DNA of 64,000 bases from Clostridium aestuarii (GCF_026735135.1 NZ_JAPQER010000002.1:124001-188000); one strand, 5' to 3'. Positions 44,557-53,739 are shown, numbered from the stretch's first letter. The notes: generated from the letters alone by a model not told the origin. Numbers and translations: made by a program.

Positions 44557-45285
44557 ATGTCCACAGTGAGTAATTTAGAGGTGAGAGAACAAATAGTAAA
44601 GCAGTATATTCCATTGGTTAAGTATATTGCTTCTAGAGTTATTATTGGGAAGAGTAAATATATTGAATTTGAAGACTTACTGGGATATGGAATGATTGGG
44701 CTTATGGATGCTATTAATAAGTTTGATGAAAGTAAAGGAATGAAATTTTCTACATATGCATCCATAAGAATAAGAGGTTCTATGATAGATGAAATTAGGA
44801 AAAATAGTCCTATTTCAAAAGGAGCTATGGACAAGCTTAATCGTTATAATAGTGCAATAGAAAGATTGCAGAAAAGAAATTTAAAAGATCCTACTACAAA
44901 AGAAATTGCTGAAGAAATGGGGATAAGCATAAGTAATGTGGGTCAAATAGAAAATTACATAAATTATATAGCTGTTGTTTCATTAGAAGGAATAGTATTT
45001 TCAGAAGATGATGATATGTTATTAATTGGTACCATAAGAGATGAAAAAAGTCCTAATCCTGAGAAAAACGTAGAAGACAAAGAAAGACTCGAATATCTAG
45101 CAAAAGCGTTGGATATGCTGAAAGAAAAAGATAAAACTGTACTATCTTTATATTATTATGAGGGATTAACGCTAAAAGAAATTGGCGGGATTTTGGGAGT
45201 TTCAGAATCAAGAGTTTGCCAACTACACAGTAGGGGCATTGTTAATCTAAGAAAAATGTTGATGAAGCTTAAATATAAAATTTAA
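44557..45285 (+). CDS. fliA: Flagellar sigma factor FliA/SigD (sigma-28)
   Basis: This sigma factor directs RNA polymerase to late flagellar genes. The 242-residue protein has region 2 (FEDLLGYGMIGLMDAINKFD, KGMKFSTYASIRIRGSMIDE), region 3 (PTTKEIAEEMGIS) and region 4 (LTLKEIGGILGVSESRVCQL). Its presumed targets in this window are the TAAAG-N16-CGAnAA promoters at 427, 3056, 11323, 11420 and 22081. No anti-sigma factor flgM is seen here. AGGAGG precedes ATG 44557. Confidence 0.95.
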   Translation: MSTVSNLEVREQIVKQYIPLVKYIASRVIIGKSKYIEFEDLLGYGMIGLMDAINKFDESKGMKFSTYASIRIRGSMIDEIRKNSPISKGAMDKLNRYNSAIERLQKRNLKDPTTKEIAEEMGISISNVGQIENYINYIAVVSLEGIVFSEDDDMLLIGTIRDEKSPNPEKNVEDKERLEYLAKALDMLKEKDKTVLSLYYYEGLTLKEIGGILGVSESRVCQLHSRGIVNLRKMLMKLKYKI

Positions 45286-45366
45286 ATTGATTTAAAATTT
45301 ATATGTTTTACATATTTGAATGGATTATGGTTTGCACTGATAAATATGGTAAGAAGAGGTGAGTGA

Positions 45367-45849
45367 ATGAGCACAGCTATAATTTTATTAATTGCTGGAA
45401 TTATATTAATTGTGCTAAATATAAAGGCAATAAATAAAGAAAAAAATTCTTTTAAAGAAGCATTTACTAGTGCTTCAGATAATATGCAGGAATTTCAAGT
45501 TGAAATAGGCAAAGTTAGGAGAGAATTTGCTGAAACATTATTAGAACTTCAAACTCAAATAGTAGATATTGAAAATAAAATTAAATTAAATGAAAATATG
45601 AATTTTCAAAAAATTGAGAAGATAGAACGATTAGAACAAGAAATAAAATTTGAGGAAAAAAAAGACGTATGCCAAGAAGAAAAAATAGAAAATATTGAAG
45701 AAATACATAATAACACAAGTGATAATAGTGTTAAGATAAATGAAATAGACAAACTTATAAAAAAAGGACTAAGTGTTGAACAAATAGCAGATAAACTTAA
45801 AATTGGCAAGGGGGAAGTACTATTAATAAAAGAATTATATTTAAAATAA
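45367..45849 (+). CDS. SwrB-like (DUF6115) membrane-anchored protein
   Basis: The 160-residue protein has an N-terminal membrane helix (IILLIAGIILIVLNI), a long coiled coil (about 35-105) and a C-terminal helix-turn-helix-like end (IDKLIKKGLSVEQIADKL, KIGKGEVLLIKEL). This domain order and the position directly after the sigma-28 gene match SwrB of Bacillus, which promotes basal-body maturation. Sequence identity to SwrB cannot be judged here, so the role is inference from architecture and position. Confidence 0.75.
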   Translation: MSTAIILLIAGIILIVLNIKAINKEKNSFKEAFTSASDNMQEFQVEIGKVRREFAETLLELQTQIVDIENKIKLNENMNFQKIEKIERLEQEIKFEEKKDVCQEEKIENIEEIHNNTSDNSVKINEIDKLIKKGLSVEQIADKLKIGKGEVLLIKELYLK

Positions 45850-46094
45850 AAAATATAATTGATTTTTTAAGTGACAGAAAAGTACTTGTTGGAATTGGAA
45901 TAGGTTTAATAATTGGAACTCTTTTAATGATAAATACAAAAATAAAGGTGAATTTATCAAAATATCAAATTGAAATGAAAGCAAGAGAATATGGAATGGA
46001 ATATAAAGATGAGCAAAAGGTTATTAAAGATAAAAATTTAGAAATGAATAATCAAAATATTTCAATTGAACAAGAAAAAGTAGGGGGGAAATAA
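45822..46094 (+). CDS. Small membrane protein with a non-standard start
   Basis: The frame NIIDFLSDRKVLVGIGIGLI and on encodes a membrane helix (VLVGIGIGLIIGTLLMI) plus a charged tail ending QEKVGGK, stop TAA 46092-46094. There is no in-frame ATG, GTG or TTG before the helix. ATT at 45822, about 5 nt after AAGGGGGAAG, is the best-placed initiator, giving 90 residues and a 28-nt overlap with the preceding gene. An ATG inside the helix would destroy it. Function unknown; it sits between the SwrB-like gene and a rod gene. Either a rare ATT start or a mutated start codon is involved. Confidence 0.5.
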   Translation: MNKRIIFKIKNIIDFLSDRKVLVGIGIGLIIGTLLMINTKIKVNLSKYQIEMKAREYGMEYKDEQKVIKDKNLEMNNQNISIEQEKVGGK

Positions 46095-46095
46095 A

Positions 46096-46872
46096 ATGAT
46101 TAGAGGAATATATACTGCAGTTTCAGGACTTATAACACAAGAAGCAAGACAAGATGTTATAAGTAATAATTTAGCAAATGCGAATACTGTTGGGTTTAAA
46201 AGTGATAATTTAATAGCTAAAAAATTTGATGATGTTTTACTTGAAAACTATGATAAAGAGATAAATGGCAAGAATGTAAAAAATACTTTAGGAAAATTAT
46301 CTATGGGTAGTGAAATTGATGAAACTTTTACTAACTATGGTCAAGGAGTTGTTGAGAATACTAATAGAGATACTGATTTTGCTATAAATGGAAGTGGTTT
46401 TTTTGCAGTTTCTCGTGAAAATGGATTTAATAAAGAGAATTATTATACTAGAAACGGACACTTTCATATCAATAATGCAGGATATTTAGTAAATGACCAA
46501 GGAGATAAGGTTTTAGCGAAAAATATTGAAACAAATAATATAGAGCCTATATATGTTGGAAAGGGAAAAATAAACTGTAATGAATCTGGAGAAATTAGTA
46601 TAGATAAGTCAATTGCTTATAAACTTTATATTGCAAATTTTAAGGATAACAATTCATTGGAAAAGGTAAGTGAAAATCTTTATAAAGGAGAAAATCCTCT
46701 TCAAAGTAACAGTAAAATAAGACAGTATGCTTTAGAAAAATCTAATGTTAATGTTATGAATGAAATGACAAATATGATGATGACTTTAAGAATGTTCGAA
46801 AGTAATCAAAAAGCTGTTCAATCGATTGATGCATCATTAGAAAAGACAGTTAATGAAGTTGGAAAAGTATGA
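46096..46872 (+). CDS. Flagellar rod protein, FlgF/FlgG family (FlhO-like)
   Basis: The 258-residue protein is of the hook-basal body family: MIRGIYTAVSGLITQEARQD, VISNNLANANTVGFK, NGSGFFAVSREN (about 96-107) and the C-terminal helix NVNVMNEMTNMMMTLRMFE. It is the first of two tandem FlgG-type genes, as flhO-flhP in Bacillus, and forms part of the distal rod. A GGGGGG ribosome site precedes ATG 46096. Confidence 0.88.
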   Translation: MIRGIYTAVSGLITQEARQDVISNNLANANTVGFKSDNLIAKKFDDVLLENYDKEINGKNVKNTLGKLSMGSEIDETFTNYGQGVVENTNRDTDFAINGSGFFAVSRENGFNKENYYTRNGHFHINNAGYLVNDQGDKVLAKNIETNNIEPIYVGKGKINCNESGEISIDKSIAYKLYIANFKDNNSLEKVSENLYKGENPLQSNSKIRQYALEKSNVNVMNEMTNMMMTLRMFESNQKAVQSIDASLEKTVNEVGKV

Positions 46873-46911
46873 TAAAAACTGGCTATTAACAATTAAGAGA
46901 GGGGGATAAGC

Positions 46912-47751
46912 ATGTTTAGAAGCATATGGAATTCCAAAAGTGGAATGGAAGCGCAAATGAATAAATTAGATGCTATTTCAAATAATTTAGCTAATGTAGG
47001 TACTAAAGGATATAAAAAAGTTGATGTAGGATTTGAGGATTTGATGCAGGAAACTTTAAAAAGAGATGGATATCCTGTATCAAATAGTAAGGATGGAGAG
47101 AAAAAAGTTTTTACTGGTAGTGGAGTAAAGGCAACAGGAATATACCATAATGATTCACAGGGAGATTTGGTACAAACAAATAAGAAGATGGATTTAGCTA
47201 TTGATGGTAAAGGATATTTTAAAGTTAATTTATCAAATGGAGAAGAAGCATATACTAGATGTGGTTCTTTTAAAATTGATGCTGAAGGAAGAGTTGTTGA
47301 CAACAGTGGGAAGAGATTGGTTATTATTGATCAAAATGGACAAAATATAAATTCACAGGGTAGCACAAGGAAGTTTGATGAGAAATATTTTAATGTAGAT
47401 TCTAAGGGATATGTTAGTGGTGTAATAGATGATAGTGGTAACGTTATTAAAAATAAAATATTTAAAATAAACATATATAATACAATAGGACAAAATTCTA
47501 TGAAAAGTATAGGACAAAATTTATATGTACCTGAAACTATAAAGGATGAATATGGAAATAACATAAAAGCTGATGTTATTGGAGTAAAGAATTCTAATAT
47601 AGTACAGGGGTTCCTTGAAAATTCAAATGTAGATTTGGGTAAGGAAATGTCTGATATGATAATAACTCAGAGAGCTTTTCAATTGAATTCTAAAGCGCTT
47701 ACAACAGCAGATGAAATGTGGGGAATGGTAAATAATTTAAAAGGTAGATAA
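46912..47751 (+). CDS. flgG: Flagellar distal rod protein FlgG
   Basis: The 279-residue protein has FRSIWNSKSGMEAQMNKLDA and ISNNLANVGTKGYKKVDVGF near the N-terminus, GKGYFKVNLSNGEEAYTR in the middle and NSNVDLGKEMSDMIITQRAF at the C-terminus. It is the second of the tandem FlgG-type genes; either could be called flgF or flgG, and this one is closer to FlgG/FlhP. It is the last clear flagellar gene of the operon. Confidence 0.88.
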   Translation: MFRSIWNSKSGMEAQMNKLDAISNNLANVGTKGYKKVDVGFEDLMQETLKRDGYPVSNSKDGEKKVFTGSGVKATGIYHNDSQGDLVQTNKKMDLAIDGKGYFKVNLSNGEEAYTRCGSFKIDAEGRVVDNSGKRLVIIDQNGQNINSQGSTRKFDEKYFNVDSKGYVSGVIDDSGNVIKNKIFKINIYNTIGQNSMKSIGQNLYVPETIKDEYGNNIKADVIGVKNSNIVQGFLENSNVDLGKEMSDMIITQRAFQLNSKALTTADEMWGMVNNLKGR

Positions 47752-47862
47752 AACTAAAGGAGTGAAGAACTTGGGATAGGGTATGTAATTGGGTGTTTAT
47801 TAAGTGTATTATTTTGGAAAATTGATAGACAGGCATTATTCATTAAATTAGATGAGAATTTA

Positions 47863-48540
47863 ATGAGAAAAATTAACAATAGGATTTTAATTCAAATCAT
47901 TTATATTGGCGCAGTTATATTAATAAGTTTTCTCTTGGAAAAAATTCAATTCAAGGAGTTATATAATGGTCTTACTGCTTTTTTAGTAATTGACATTAGT
48001 AATACTGAGAGAAAAAGTCTAGAAAAGAAAGAAAAAATTAATTTTTATAATTCTATTTCTATCATAACAAGATCTCTTGTTTGTGGTTTTACATCTCCAT
48101 TATTGTATATAATTATTTTTGGAAATTATTTTGCTATTGCATATATGATAATTTATTATATAAGATTTAATGAAGAAAATACTATTCTTATGTGGATTTG
48201 GATGATTTTTACTATAATACCTTCATTGTTGGTACAATTATTTTTGTACATTATTTATATATTTAGACATAAGAAGATTAGTATAGAGTTTGAAGGGGAT
48301 TACTTTAATAGTGTATTTAAAAGACCGCTTCTTAATGTTAATATTTTAGCTGCTTATGTAGAGTCTATAAATTTTTATTTTTATTACAGTAAGGATGACT
48401 CAAATTACTTTAAAAGCTATGGGAAATACAAAAAAACTATAGAGTATGAGGATGTTAAAAATTATTTAGGAATAGCATATATTATTTGTATAATTATATT
48501 TATATTATTTTTTAGTTTTATTATGGTCAAAGCAAAATAA
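47863..48540 (+). CDS. Hypothetical polytopic membrane protein, apparent frameshift at the 5' end
   Basis: Not recognised. From ATG 47863 it has 225 residues with about five hydrophobic segments (near residues 8-25, 65-90, 95-125 and 200-222). The frame stays open upstream to 47755 and encodes another hydrophobic segment (LGIGYVIGCLLSVLFWKIDR). A well-placed AAAGGAG (47756-47762) and TTG (47771) open a frame that stops after two codons (TTG GGA TAG). One extra G in the GGG run would join TTG to the long frame as M-G-I-G-Y-V-I-G. ATG 47863 itself lacks a ribosome site, so the gene probably carries a 1-nt deletion or its start is misread. Confidence 0.6.
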   Translation: MRKINNRILIQIIYIGAVILISFLLEKIQFKELYNGLTAFLVIDISNTERKSLEKKEKINFYNSISIITRSLVCGFTSPLLYIIIFGNYFAIAYMIIYYIRFNEENTILMWIWMIFTIIPSLLVQLFLYIIYIFRHKKISIEFEGDYFNSVFKRPLLNVNILAAYVESINFYFYYSKDDSNYFKSYGKYKKTIEYEDVKNYLGIAYIICIIIFILFFSFIMVKAK

Positions 48541-48624
48541 ATATATTTTATGGTTTAGATAATCAGCACTTTTAAATGAGTAGATAAAAATATTTATTAG
48601 ATATAAAATTTTAAGTTTATAGGT

Positions 48625-48673
48625 AAATGAAAGACATAAATATAGACAAATTCTATATTTATGTCTTTCATTT
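48625..48673. terminator. Bidirectional terminator between convergent genes
   Basis: A perfect 22-bp stem (48625-48646, 48652-48673) with a 5-nt loop, T-rich on the right and A-rich on the left, so it can end transcription from both sides (the membrane gene on + and the pyrophosphatase on -). Confidence 0.85.
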
Positions 48674-48737
48674 TTCTGTATGTATTAATATAATAATTAA
48701 TAGTTAAGTGGTTATTATAAAGTTGTAACCTATGTTT

Positions 48738-50381
48738 TTATTTAGATGATTCAACTGCTGATGTAAGTGGTGGAATCACCTGTTTTTTTCTAGATAGTAA
48801 ATCGGGGATGTAAGCACAGTTATCTTTTAAAGTTACATTAAATGCAATAGGTACTAAATCAGTTTTTTCACCTACTGCTATTAGTTCAGAACCCTCTTGT
48901 ATAATATCAGTTAACATTAATAAAAGTAAATCATAATTCTCATTTTTACATTTATTATTCATATATTCTAACATTTCATTCTTCATAGGTTCAAAACCAT
49001 CTAAATCCATTGTGCTAATTTGACCTACACCGATTTTAGTGTTTAATAAATTAAATGTTTTGAAATCTTGATTAAAGATTTCTTGTACACTTTTACCAGT
49101 AAGAGATGTACCGGCTTTAAACAGTTGATGGGCGTAATCTTCAACATTAATATTAGCCATTTTAGATAATCTATTTAGCATTAATTTATCCATATCAGTA
49201 GATGTTGGTGACTTAAATAATAGTGTATCAGAAATTATAGCACTGCATAATAAACCAGCTATTTGCTTAGATGGTCTTATTCCATTTTCAAAATATATAG
49301 AAGCAACTATAGTAGCTGTACTTCCAACAGGTTCATTTCTAAAGTATATTGGAAGACCTGTTTGTATATCTGCAATTCTATGATGATCGATTATTTCTGT
49401 AACTTCTGCATCTTCAAGTCCATCTACAGATTGAGATAGTTCATTATGATCTACCAATACAACGTTTTTATTGATTTTGGAAATTAAATGAAAACGTGAT
49501 ATAGTTCCTAACACTTTATTATTTTCATCAAGTATAGGATAGCTTCCAAATCTTGTTTTAATCATTGTTTCTTGTACATTTTCAACAAAGTCATTATTCT
49601 TGAAGCTTATAATGTTATCACTAGTCATTACATATTTTACTGGAATGCTTTGAATAATCATTCTTGATGTTGTAAAAGAATCAAATGGAGTTGAAATTAT
49701 AGAGCATCCTTTTTCAGAGGCTTTTTCAATTATTTTAGCATCAATTTCATGGTTTCCAGTGACAATCATTAAAGAAGTATCAGATTCTATAGCTAATTGC
49801 TGAGCTTCTTCTCTGTTTCCACATATTACTATATCCCCTGGCTCTATAACTTTTTTGATACCTTCAGAATTCATAGCTGTAACTATTATTTTACCATCAA
49901 ATTTTTTGGATTTATCGTTATGGTATATTGATTTACCAGATAAAGCATCAAGCATGTTTTCAAATGAAACATTACTTTTTGCAATTATGTAATTATCCCA
50001 TATATCCATGTATGCGGATGTTAAGTCGGATAAGCTTACAATTCCTAGAAAAGTATCATTTTCATTTATTACAGGAATAGTTTTTATATTGTTTTTTTTC
50101 ATTAAGTTCCAAGCAGTTTTTAAAGAAACTTCTGGAGAAAGTGGTGCTGCTGTATCCATATTTAAGTCATTAACTGTAGCTTTTAAAGTATTTACTAATT
50201 TTGGTGTATCTACTCCAAAATAATCTAATGCAAATTGAGTTTCTTTATTTAGTTCCCCTAATCTGATTGGTATAGCATCAGCGTTTTGTGTTTTGTTTTT
50301 AAATTCTGCATATGCAATAGCAGAGCAAATTGAATCCGTATCAGGATTTTTGTGCCCAGTTACATAAATTATGTCTTTCAT
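48738..50381 (-). CDS. Mn-dependent inorganic pyrophosphatase with CBS and DRTGG domains
   Basis: It hydrolyses pyrophosphate and is allosterically controlled by adenine nucleotides. The 547-residue protein has the DHH-type start VTGHKNPDTDSICSAIAYAE (His10, Asp14, Asp16), then two CBS halves flanking a DRTGG domain (about 70-300). The DHH region EIIDHHRIADIQTG and DHHA2 domain follow. Family II enzymes with this regulatory insert are typical of clostridia. ATG at 50381 has GGAGGT at 50392-50397 on the minus strand; a longer frame to 50420 lacks support. Confidence 0.92.
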   Translation of the reverse strand: MKDIIYVTGHKNPDTDSICSAIAYAEFKNKTQNADAIPIRLGELNKETQFALDYFGVDTPKLVNTLKATVNDLNMDTAAPLSPEVSLKTAWNLMKKNNIKTIPVINENDTFLGIVSLSDLTSAYMDIWDNYIIAKSNVSFENMLDALSGKSIYHNDKSKKFDGKIIVTAMNSEGIKKVIEPGDIVICGNREEAQQLAIESDTSLMIVTGNHEIDAKIIEKASEKGCSIISTPFDSFTTSRMIIQSIPVKYVMTSDNIISFKNNDFVENVQETMIKTRFGSYPILDENNKVLGTISRFHLISKINKNVVLVDHNELSQSVDGLEDAEVTEIIDHHRIADIQTGLPIYFRNEPVGSTATIVASIYFENGIRPSKQIAGLLCSAIISDTLLFKSPTSTDMDKLMLNRLSKMANINVEDYAHQLFKAGTSLTGKSVQEIFNQDFKTFNLLNTKIGVGQISTMDLDGFEPMKNEMLEYMNNKCKNENYDLLLLMLTDIIQEGSELIAVGEKTDLVPIAFNVTLKDNCAYIPDLLSRKKQVIPPLTSAVESSK

Positions 50382-50459
50382 AAAAAAAAATACCTCCCAA
50401 ATTAAATAATCAAATTTCACTTTATTATTTTACCACAAAAACATCAATTTGCATTATTT

Positions 50460-50486
50460 TTATGAAAAAATATAATTTTTTCATAA
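50460..50486. terminator. AT-rich hairpin upstream of the ATPase gene
   Basis: A perfect 12-bp stem TTATGAAAAAAT / ATTTTTTCATAA with loop ATA, lying between the two divergent genes. Its role is unclear; it could be a protein-binding palindrome. Confidence 0.4.
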
Positions 50487-50543
50487 GATACCACATAGCT
50501 TTCATATATATTTATAAGAATACAAGAAAAGTGTGACGCACTA

Positions 50544-50570
50544 TAAGAATATTGTTACACAATATTCTTA
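50544..50570 (+). promoter_or_regulatory. 11-bp inverted repeat before the Ca-ATPase gene
   Basis: TAAGAATATTG (50544-50554) and CAATATTCTTA (50560-50570) flank TTACA, ending 11 nt before the ribosome site AGGGGG of the ATPase gene. It could be an operator or a leader hairpin. Confidence 0.45.
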
Positions 50571-50592
50571 GATTGTGGATAGGGGGAAAAAC

Positions 50593-53136
50593 ATGATTAG
50601 GGAAAAAGATTTGATGAGAGGTCTTACTAATGATGAAGCAAATAAAAGATTGCAAAAATATGGGCTAAATGCACTAAAGAAGAAAAAGAAAATATCATCC
50701 TTTAAAATATTTTTGGACCAGTTTAATGATTTTATTATTTGGGTTTTAATTGCTGCTACAATTTTATCAGCACTTATGGGAGAAAAAGCAGACTCTATAA
50801 CAATTATAATTATAGTGATTATGAATGGGGTTTTAGGTTTTGTTCAAGAGTATAAAACAGAAAAATCTTTAGAGGCTTTAAAAGAGCTTGCAGCACCTAC
50901 AGCTAAGGCTATAAGAAATGGTGAAGTCAAAGTTGTAAATGCTGAGTTCTTAGTTCCAGGTGATTTAATAGTTATTGAGAGTGGAGATAAAATACCAGCA
51001 GATGCTGTGTTGGTAGAAGAAAACAATTTATTGGTTGATGAGTCATTACTTACTGGAGAATCGGTAGGAGTTGAAAAAAATAGAGAGAGTAAGAATAATA
51101 AAATATATATGGGTACTATAGTTTTAAGAGGAAGAGGAATGGCTAAAATAGCACAAACTGGAATGAAGACAGAAATGGGTAAAATTGCAAATATGCTTCA
51201 AAATATAGAAACGGAAAAATCTCCTTTAAAGAAAAAATTAGCTTTTTTAGGTAAAGTTATGGTTTTTATATGCATTGCAATTTGTATAATAGTTACTTTT
51301 ATAGGTATACTTAGAGGGCAAGATAAATATCAAATGCTTCTTTTAGGTGTTAGTTTAGCAGTTGCTGCAATTCCAGAAGGTATGCCAGCTATAGTTACAG
51401 TAGCCTTAGCTTTAGGAGTTTCAAGAATGCTTAAGAGAAATGCTTTAGTTAGAAAATTGCCAGCAGTAGAAACTCTAGGATGTACTTCAATAATTTGTAG
51501 TGATAAAACAGGAACTTTAACTCAAAATAATATGACTGTTGAAAAAATATATTTTAATGAAAGAAGCTGTAATGTTATAGAAAAGGAATGCTTAAACTGT
51601 GAAATCTTAAAAAAAGCATTTGTATATTGTAATGACTGTACCTATGATTTTAATCAAAAAAGGTTTGAAAAAGTTTTAATAGGAGATCCAACTGAAACTG
51701 CTTTGATAAAAGCTTTTTTTAAGGATAGTAAGAGTATTAAAACTTTTGTATCTAAAGCTAAAAGAATGTACGAAATTCCTTTTGATTCTAATAGAAAAAT
51801 GATGTCTGTAGTAGTAAATGAAGGAAATAAAAAGAGATGTTATGTTAAAGGTGCACCAGAAAGAATAATAGAAAATTGTAAATATATTTTAATAGGAAGT
51901 GAAATTAGTTTATTTAATAGAGAATATAAACAAAAGGTTGTAAAACAGGTTGAAAAAATGTCTTTTGATGCATTAAGGTGTATAGCAGCAGCATATAAAG
52001 AAAATAACTTAAATCAAAACAATAAGTTAGAAGAAAATTTAATTTTTTTAGGAATAGCTGGGATGAAAGACCCACCAAGACCAGAGGCGGGAGAAGCAGT
52101 ATTAAACTGTAAAATTGCAGGAATTAGACCTGTTATGATAACTGGTGATCATAAAAATACAGCTTATGCCATTGCAAAGGAACTTAATATATGTAAAAAT
52201 GGTTCGGAAGTTATAACAGGTACAGAAATCGATGATTTATCGGATAAAGAACTAATTAATAAAATAAATAAAATTTCTGTATTTGCAAGAGTAAGTCCTA
52301 AACATAAATTACGTATAGTTAAAGCATTTAAAAAGAAAAATAATATTGTTGCTATGACTGGAGATGGAGTGAATGACGCTCCAGCAGTTAAAGAAGCAGA
52401 TATAGGAATTTCTATGGGAATTTCAGGAACTGATGTGACAAAAGAAGCATCCTCAATGATATTATTAGATGATAATTTTACTACTATTGTATCTGCAGTA
52501 GAGGAAGGCAGAGTAATATATGATAATATAAGAAAGTTTATTAGATATTTGCTTTCGTGTAACTTAGGAGAAGTATTAACTATGTTTTTATCATCATTAT
52601 TTTATTTAGAAACGCCACTGCTTCCAATTCAAATTTTATTTATTAATTTAGCTACTGATGGATTACCAGCTATGGCTCTTGGAGTTGATCCTCCAGATAA
52701 GGATATAATGACACAAAGACCAAGAGATAAAAATGAGAGTGTTTTTGCTAGAGGGCTTAAAGAAAAAATTGTTTTAAGAGGAACCTTAATTGGAATATGT
52801 ACAATTTTCGCATTTTTGTCAGGAAAATATTATGATATGAATTTAGAGGCGTGTAGAACTTTAGCATTATCAACTTTAATAATGTCTCAGCTCATTCATG
52901 TTTTTGAGTGTAGATCTGAGAAACATTCTATTTTTGAGATAAAGCTTTTTACTAACATATATTTGGTAGGTGCAGTTTTGCTTTCTATTGTGATGCTCTT
53001 ATCTATAATTTATATACCGTTTTTACAAAAAATATTTCATACAGTTTCATTGGATTTAGGACAATGGATTATAGTAATATTTTTCTCAAGCTTTGTTTCA
53101 TTTATAAATAGCTTATATCTATTTTTTAGAAAATAA
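50593..53136 (+). CDS. Calcium-translocating P-type ATPase
   Basis: It pumps Ca2+ across the membrane. The 847-residue protein has an N-terminal cation-ATPase domain and ten predicted membrane helices. It has the TM4 motif AAIPEGMPAIVTVALALGV, the phosphorylation motif CSDKTGTLTQNN with Asp304, and the hinge MTGDGVNDAPAVKEADIG. The PEGMPA pattern in TM4 and the C-terminal domain place it with SERCA-like type IIA pumps. ATG 50593 follows AGGGGG; an ATG 18 bases earlier has no ribosome site. Confidence 0.93.
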   Translation: MIREKDLMRGLTNDEANKRLQKYGLNALKKKKKISSFKIFLDQFNDFIIWVLIAATILSALMGEKADSITIIIIVIMNGVLGFVQEYKTEKSLEALKELAAPTAKAIRNGEVKVVNAEFLVPGDLIVIESGDKIPADAVLVEENNLLVDESLLTGESVGVEKNRESKNNKIYMGTIVLRGRGMAKIAQTGMKTEMGKIANMLQNIETEKSPLKKKLAFLGKVMVFICIAICIIVTFIGILRGQDKYQMLLLGVSLAVAAIPEGMPAIVTVALALGVSRMLKRNALVRKLPAVETLGCTSIICSDKTGTLTQNNMTVEKIYFNERSCNVIEKECLNCEILKKAFVYCNDCTYDFNQKRFEKVLIGDPTETALIKAFFKDSKSIKTFVSKAKRMYEIPFDSNRKMMSVVVNEGNKKRCYVKGAPERIIENCKYILIGSEISLFNREYKQKVVKQVEKMSFDALRCIAAAYKENNLNQNNKLEENLIFLGIAGMKDPPRPEAGEAVLNCKIAGIRPVMITGDHKNTAYAIAKELNICKNGSEVITGTEIDDLSDKELINKINKISVFARVSPKHKLRIVKAFKKKNNIVAMTGDGVNDAPAVKEADIGISMGISGTDVTKEASSMILLDDNFTTIVSAVEEGRVIYDNIRKFIRYLLSCNLGEVLTMFLSSLFYLETPLLPIQILFINLATDGLPAMALGVDPPDKDIMTQRPRDKNESVFARGLKEKIVLRGTLIGICTIFAFLSGKYYDMNLEACRTLALSTLIMSQLIHVFECRSEKHSIFEIKLFTNIYLVGAVLLSIVMLLSIIYIPFLQKIFHTVSLDLGQWIIVIFFSSFVSFINSLYLFFRK

Positions 53137-53149
53137 TATTTCACTTCTT

Positions 53150-53316
53150 AACAATTAAGAGTTAAGAGTTAAGGAGTGAATTCAACAAGCTGAATTCTAT
53201 AAGTAAAGATAATTTTAGGTGTAATTAAGCAATAATAAAAAGCCGTTGTAAGTCAACGACTTTTTATTTAGATATTAGTTTTGCGATTAATTGTTAATTA
53301 TTAACTCTTAATTGTT
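53150..53316. repeat. Small palindromic element enclosing a terminator
   Basis: AACAATTAAGAGTTAA at 53150-53165 and its exact complement at 53301-53316 form 16-bp inverted ends around the terminator at 53234-53268. The same TTAACTCTTAATTG units occur near 34108-34250 and TTAACAATTAAGAG near 46886, so this is a dispersed intergenic repeat of MITE-like form. Confidence 0.5.
53234..53268. terminator. Bidirectional terminator
   Basis: AATAAAAAG (53234-53242) and CTTTTTATT (53260-53268) with inner CGTTG/CAACG and loop TAAGT. It serves the ATPase gene on + and the following minus-strand gene. Confidence 0.8.
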
Positions 53317-53322
53317 TTCTTA

Positions 53323-53739
53323 CTATCTGTATTTTACCTTTTGAGCTTTTTGAAGCTTTTTAATAGCATCTCCACCTTCAACAGGTACAAGTTGTTTTTT
53401 AGTAGTTAAGTTAAAGATATTCATTACTTCAATAAGTTCACTATTGCCTTTACCCTTTTTGCCTTTTACTCCTTGTACTACAACTGAATGACCTTGAGAT
53501 AAATTCATAAATTCAGGTTTTTTAAACCATCTATTTTTTCTATACAAACATTTTGTAACATTTCTGCTTCTATCTGGCTTTACTACTACTGTTACTGTTA
53601 ACTTATGAAAAATCCATAGTATAGATTTTTCTTGTATCTTTACGGAAAGGACCTTTCCTTGAGCTTGTGTAATTCTATCACCGTATTTTTTTAAATAAGA
53701 TTCTGCATATCTTTGAGATAACTTTTCCTTAAGACCCAT
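53323..53739 (-). CDS. Hypothetical basic protein
   Basis: Function not recognised. The 138-residue product is strongly basic (GKKGKGNSELIEV, KKLQKAQKVKYR tail), soluble, with beta-rich middle (VTVVVKPDRSRNVTKCLYRK). On the minus strand GGAG lies before the ATG at 53737-53739. It is convergent with the ATPase gene. Charge suggests nucleic acid or membrane-surface binding, but nothing more specific can be said. Confidence 0.75.
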   Translation of the reverse strand: MGLKEKLSQRYAESYLKKYGDRITQAQGKVLSVKIQEKSILWIFHKLTVTVVVKPDRSRNVTKCLYRKNRWFKKPEFMNLSQGHSVVVQGVKGKKGKGNSELIEVMNIFNLTTKKQLVPVEGGDAIKKLQKAQKVKYR

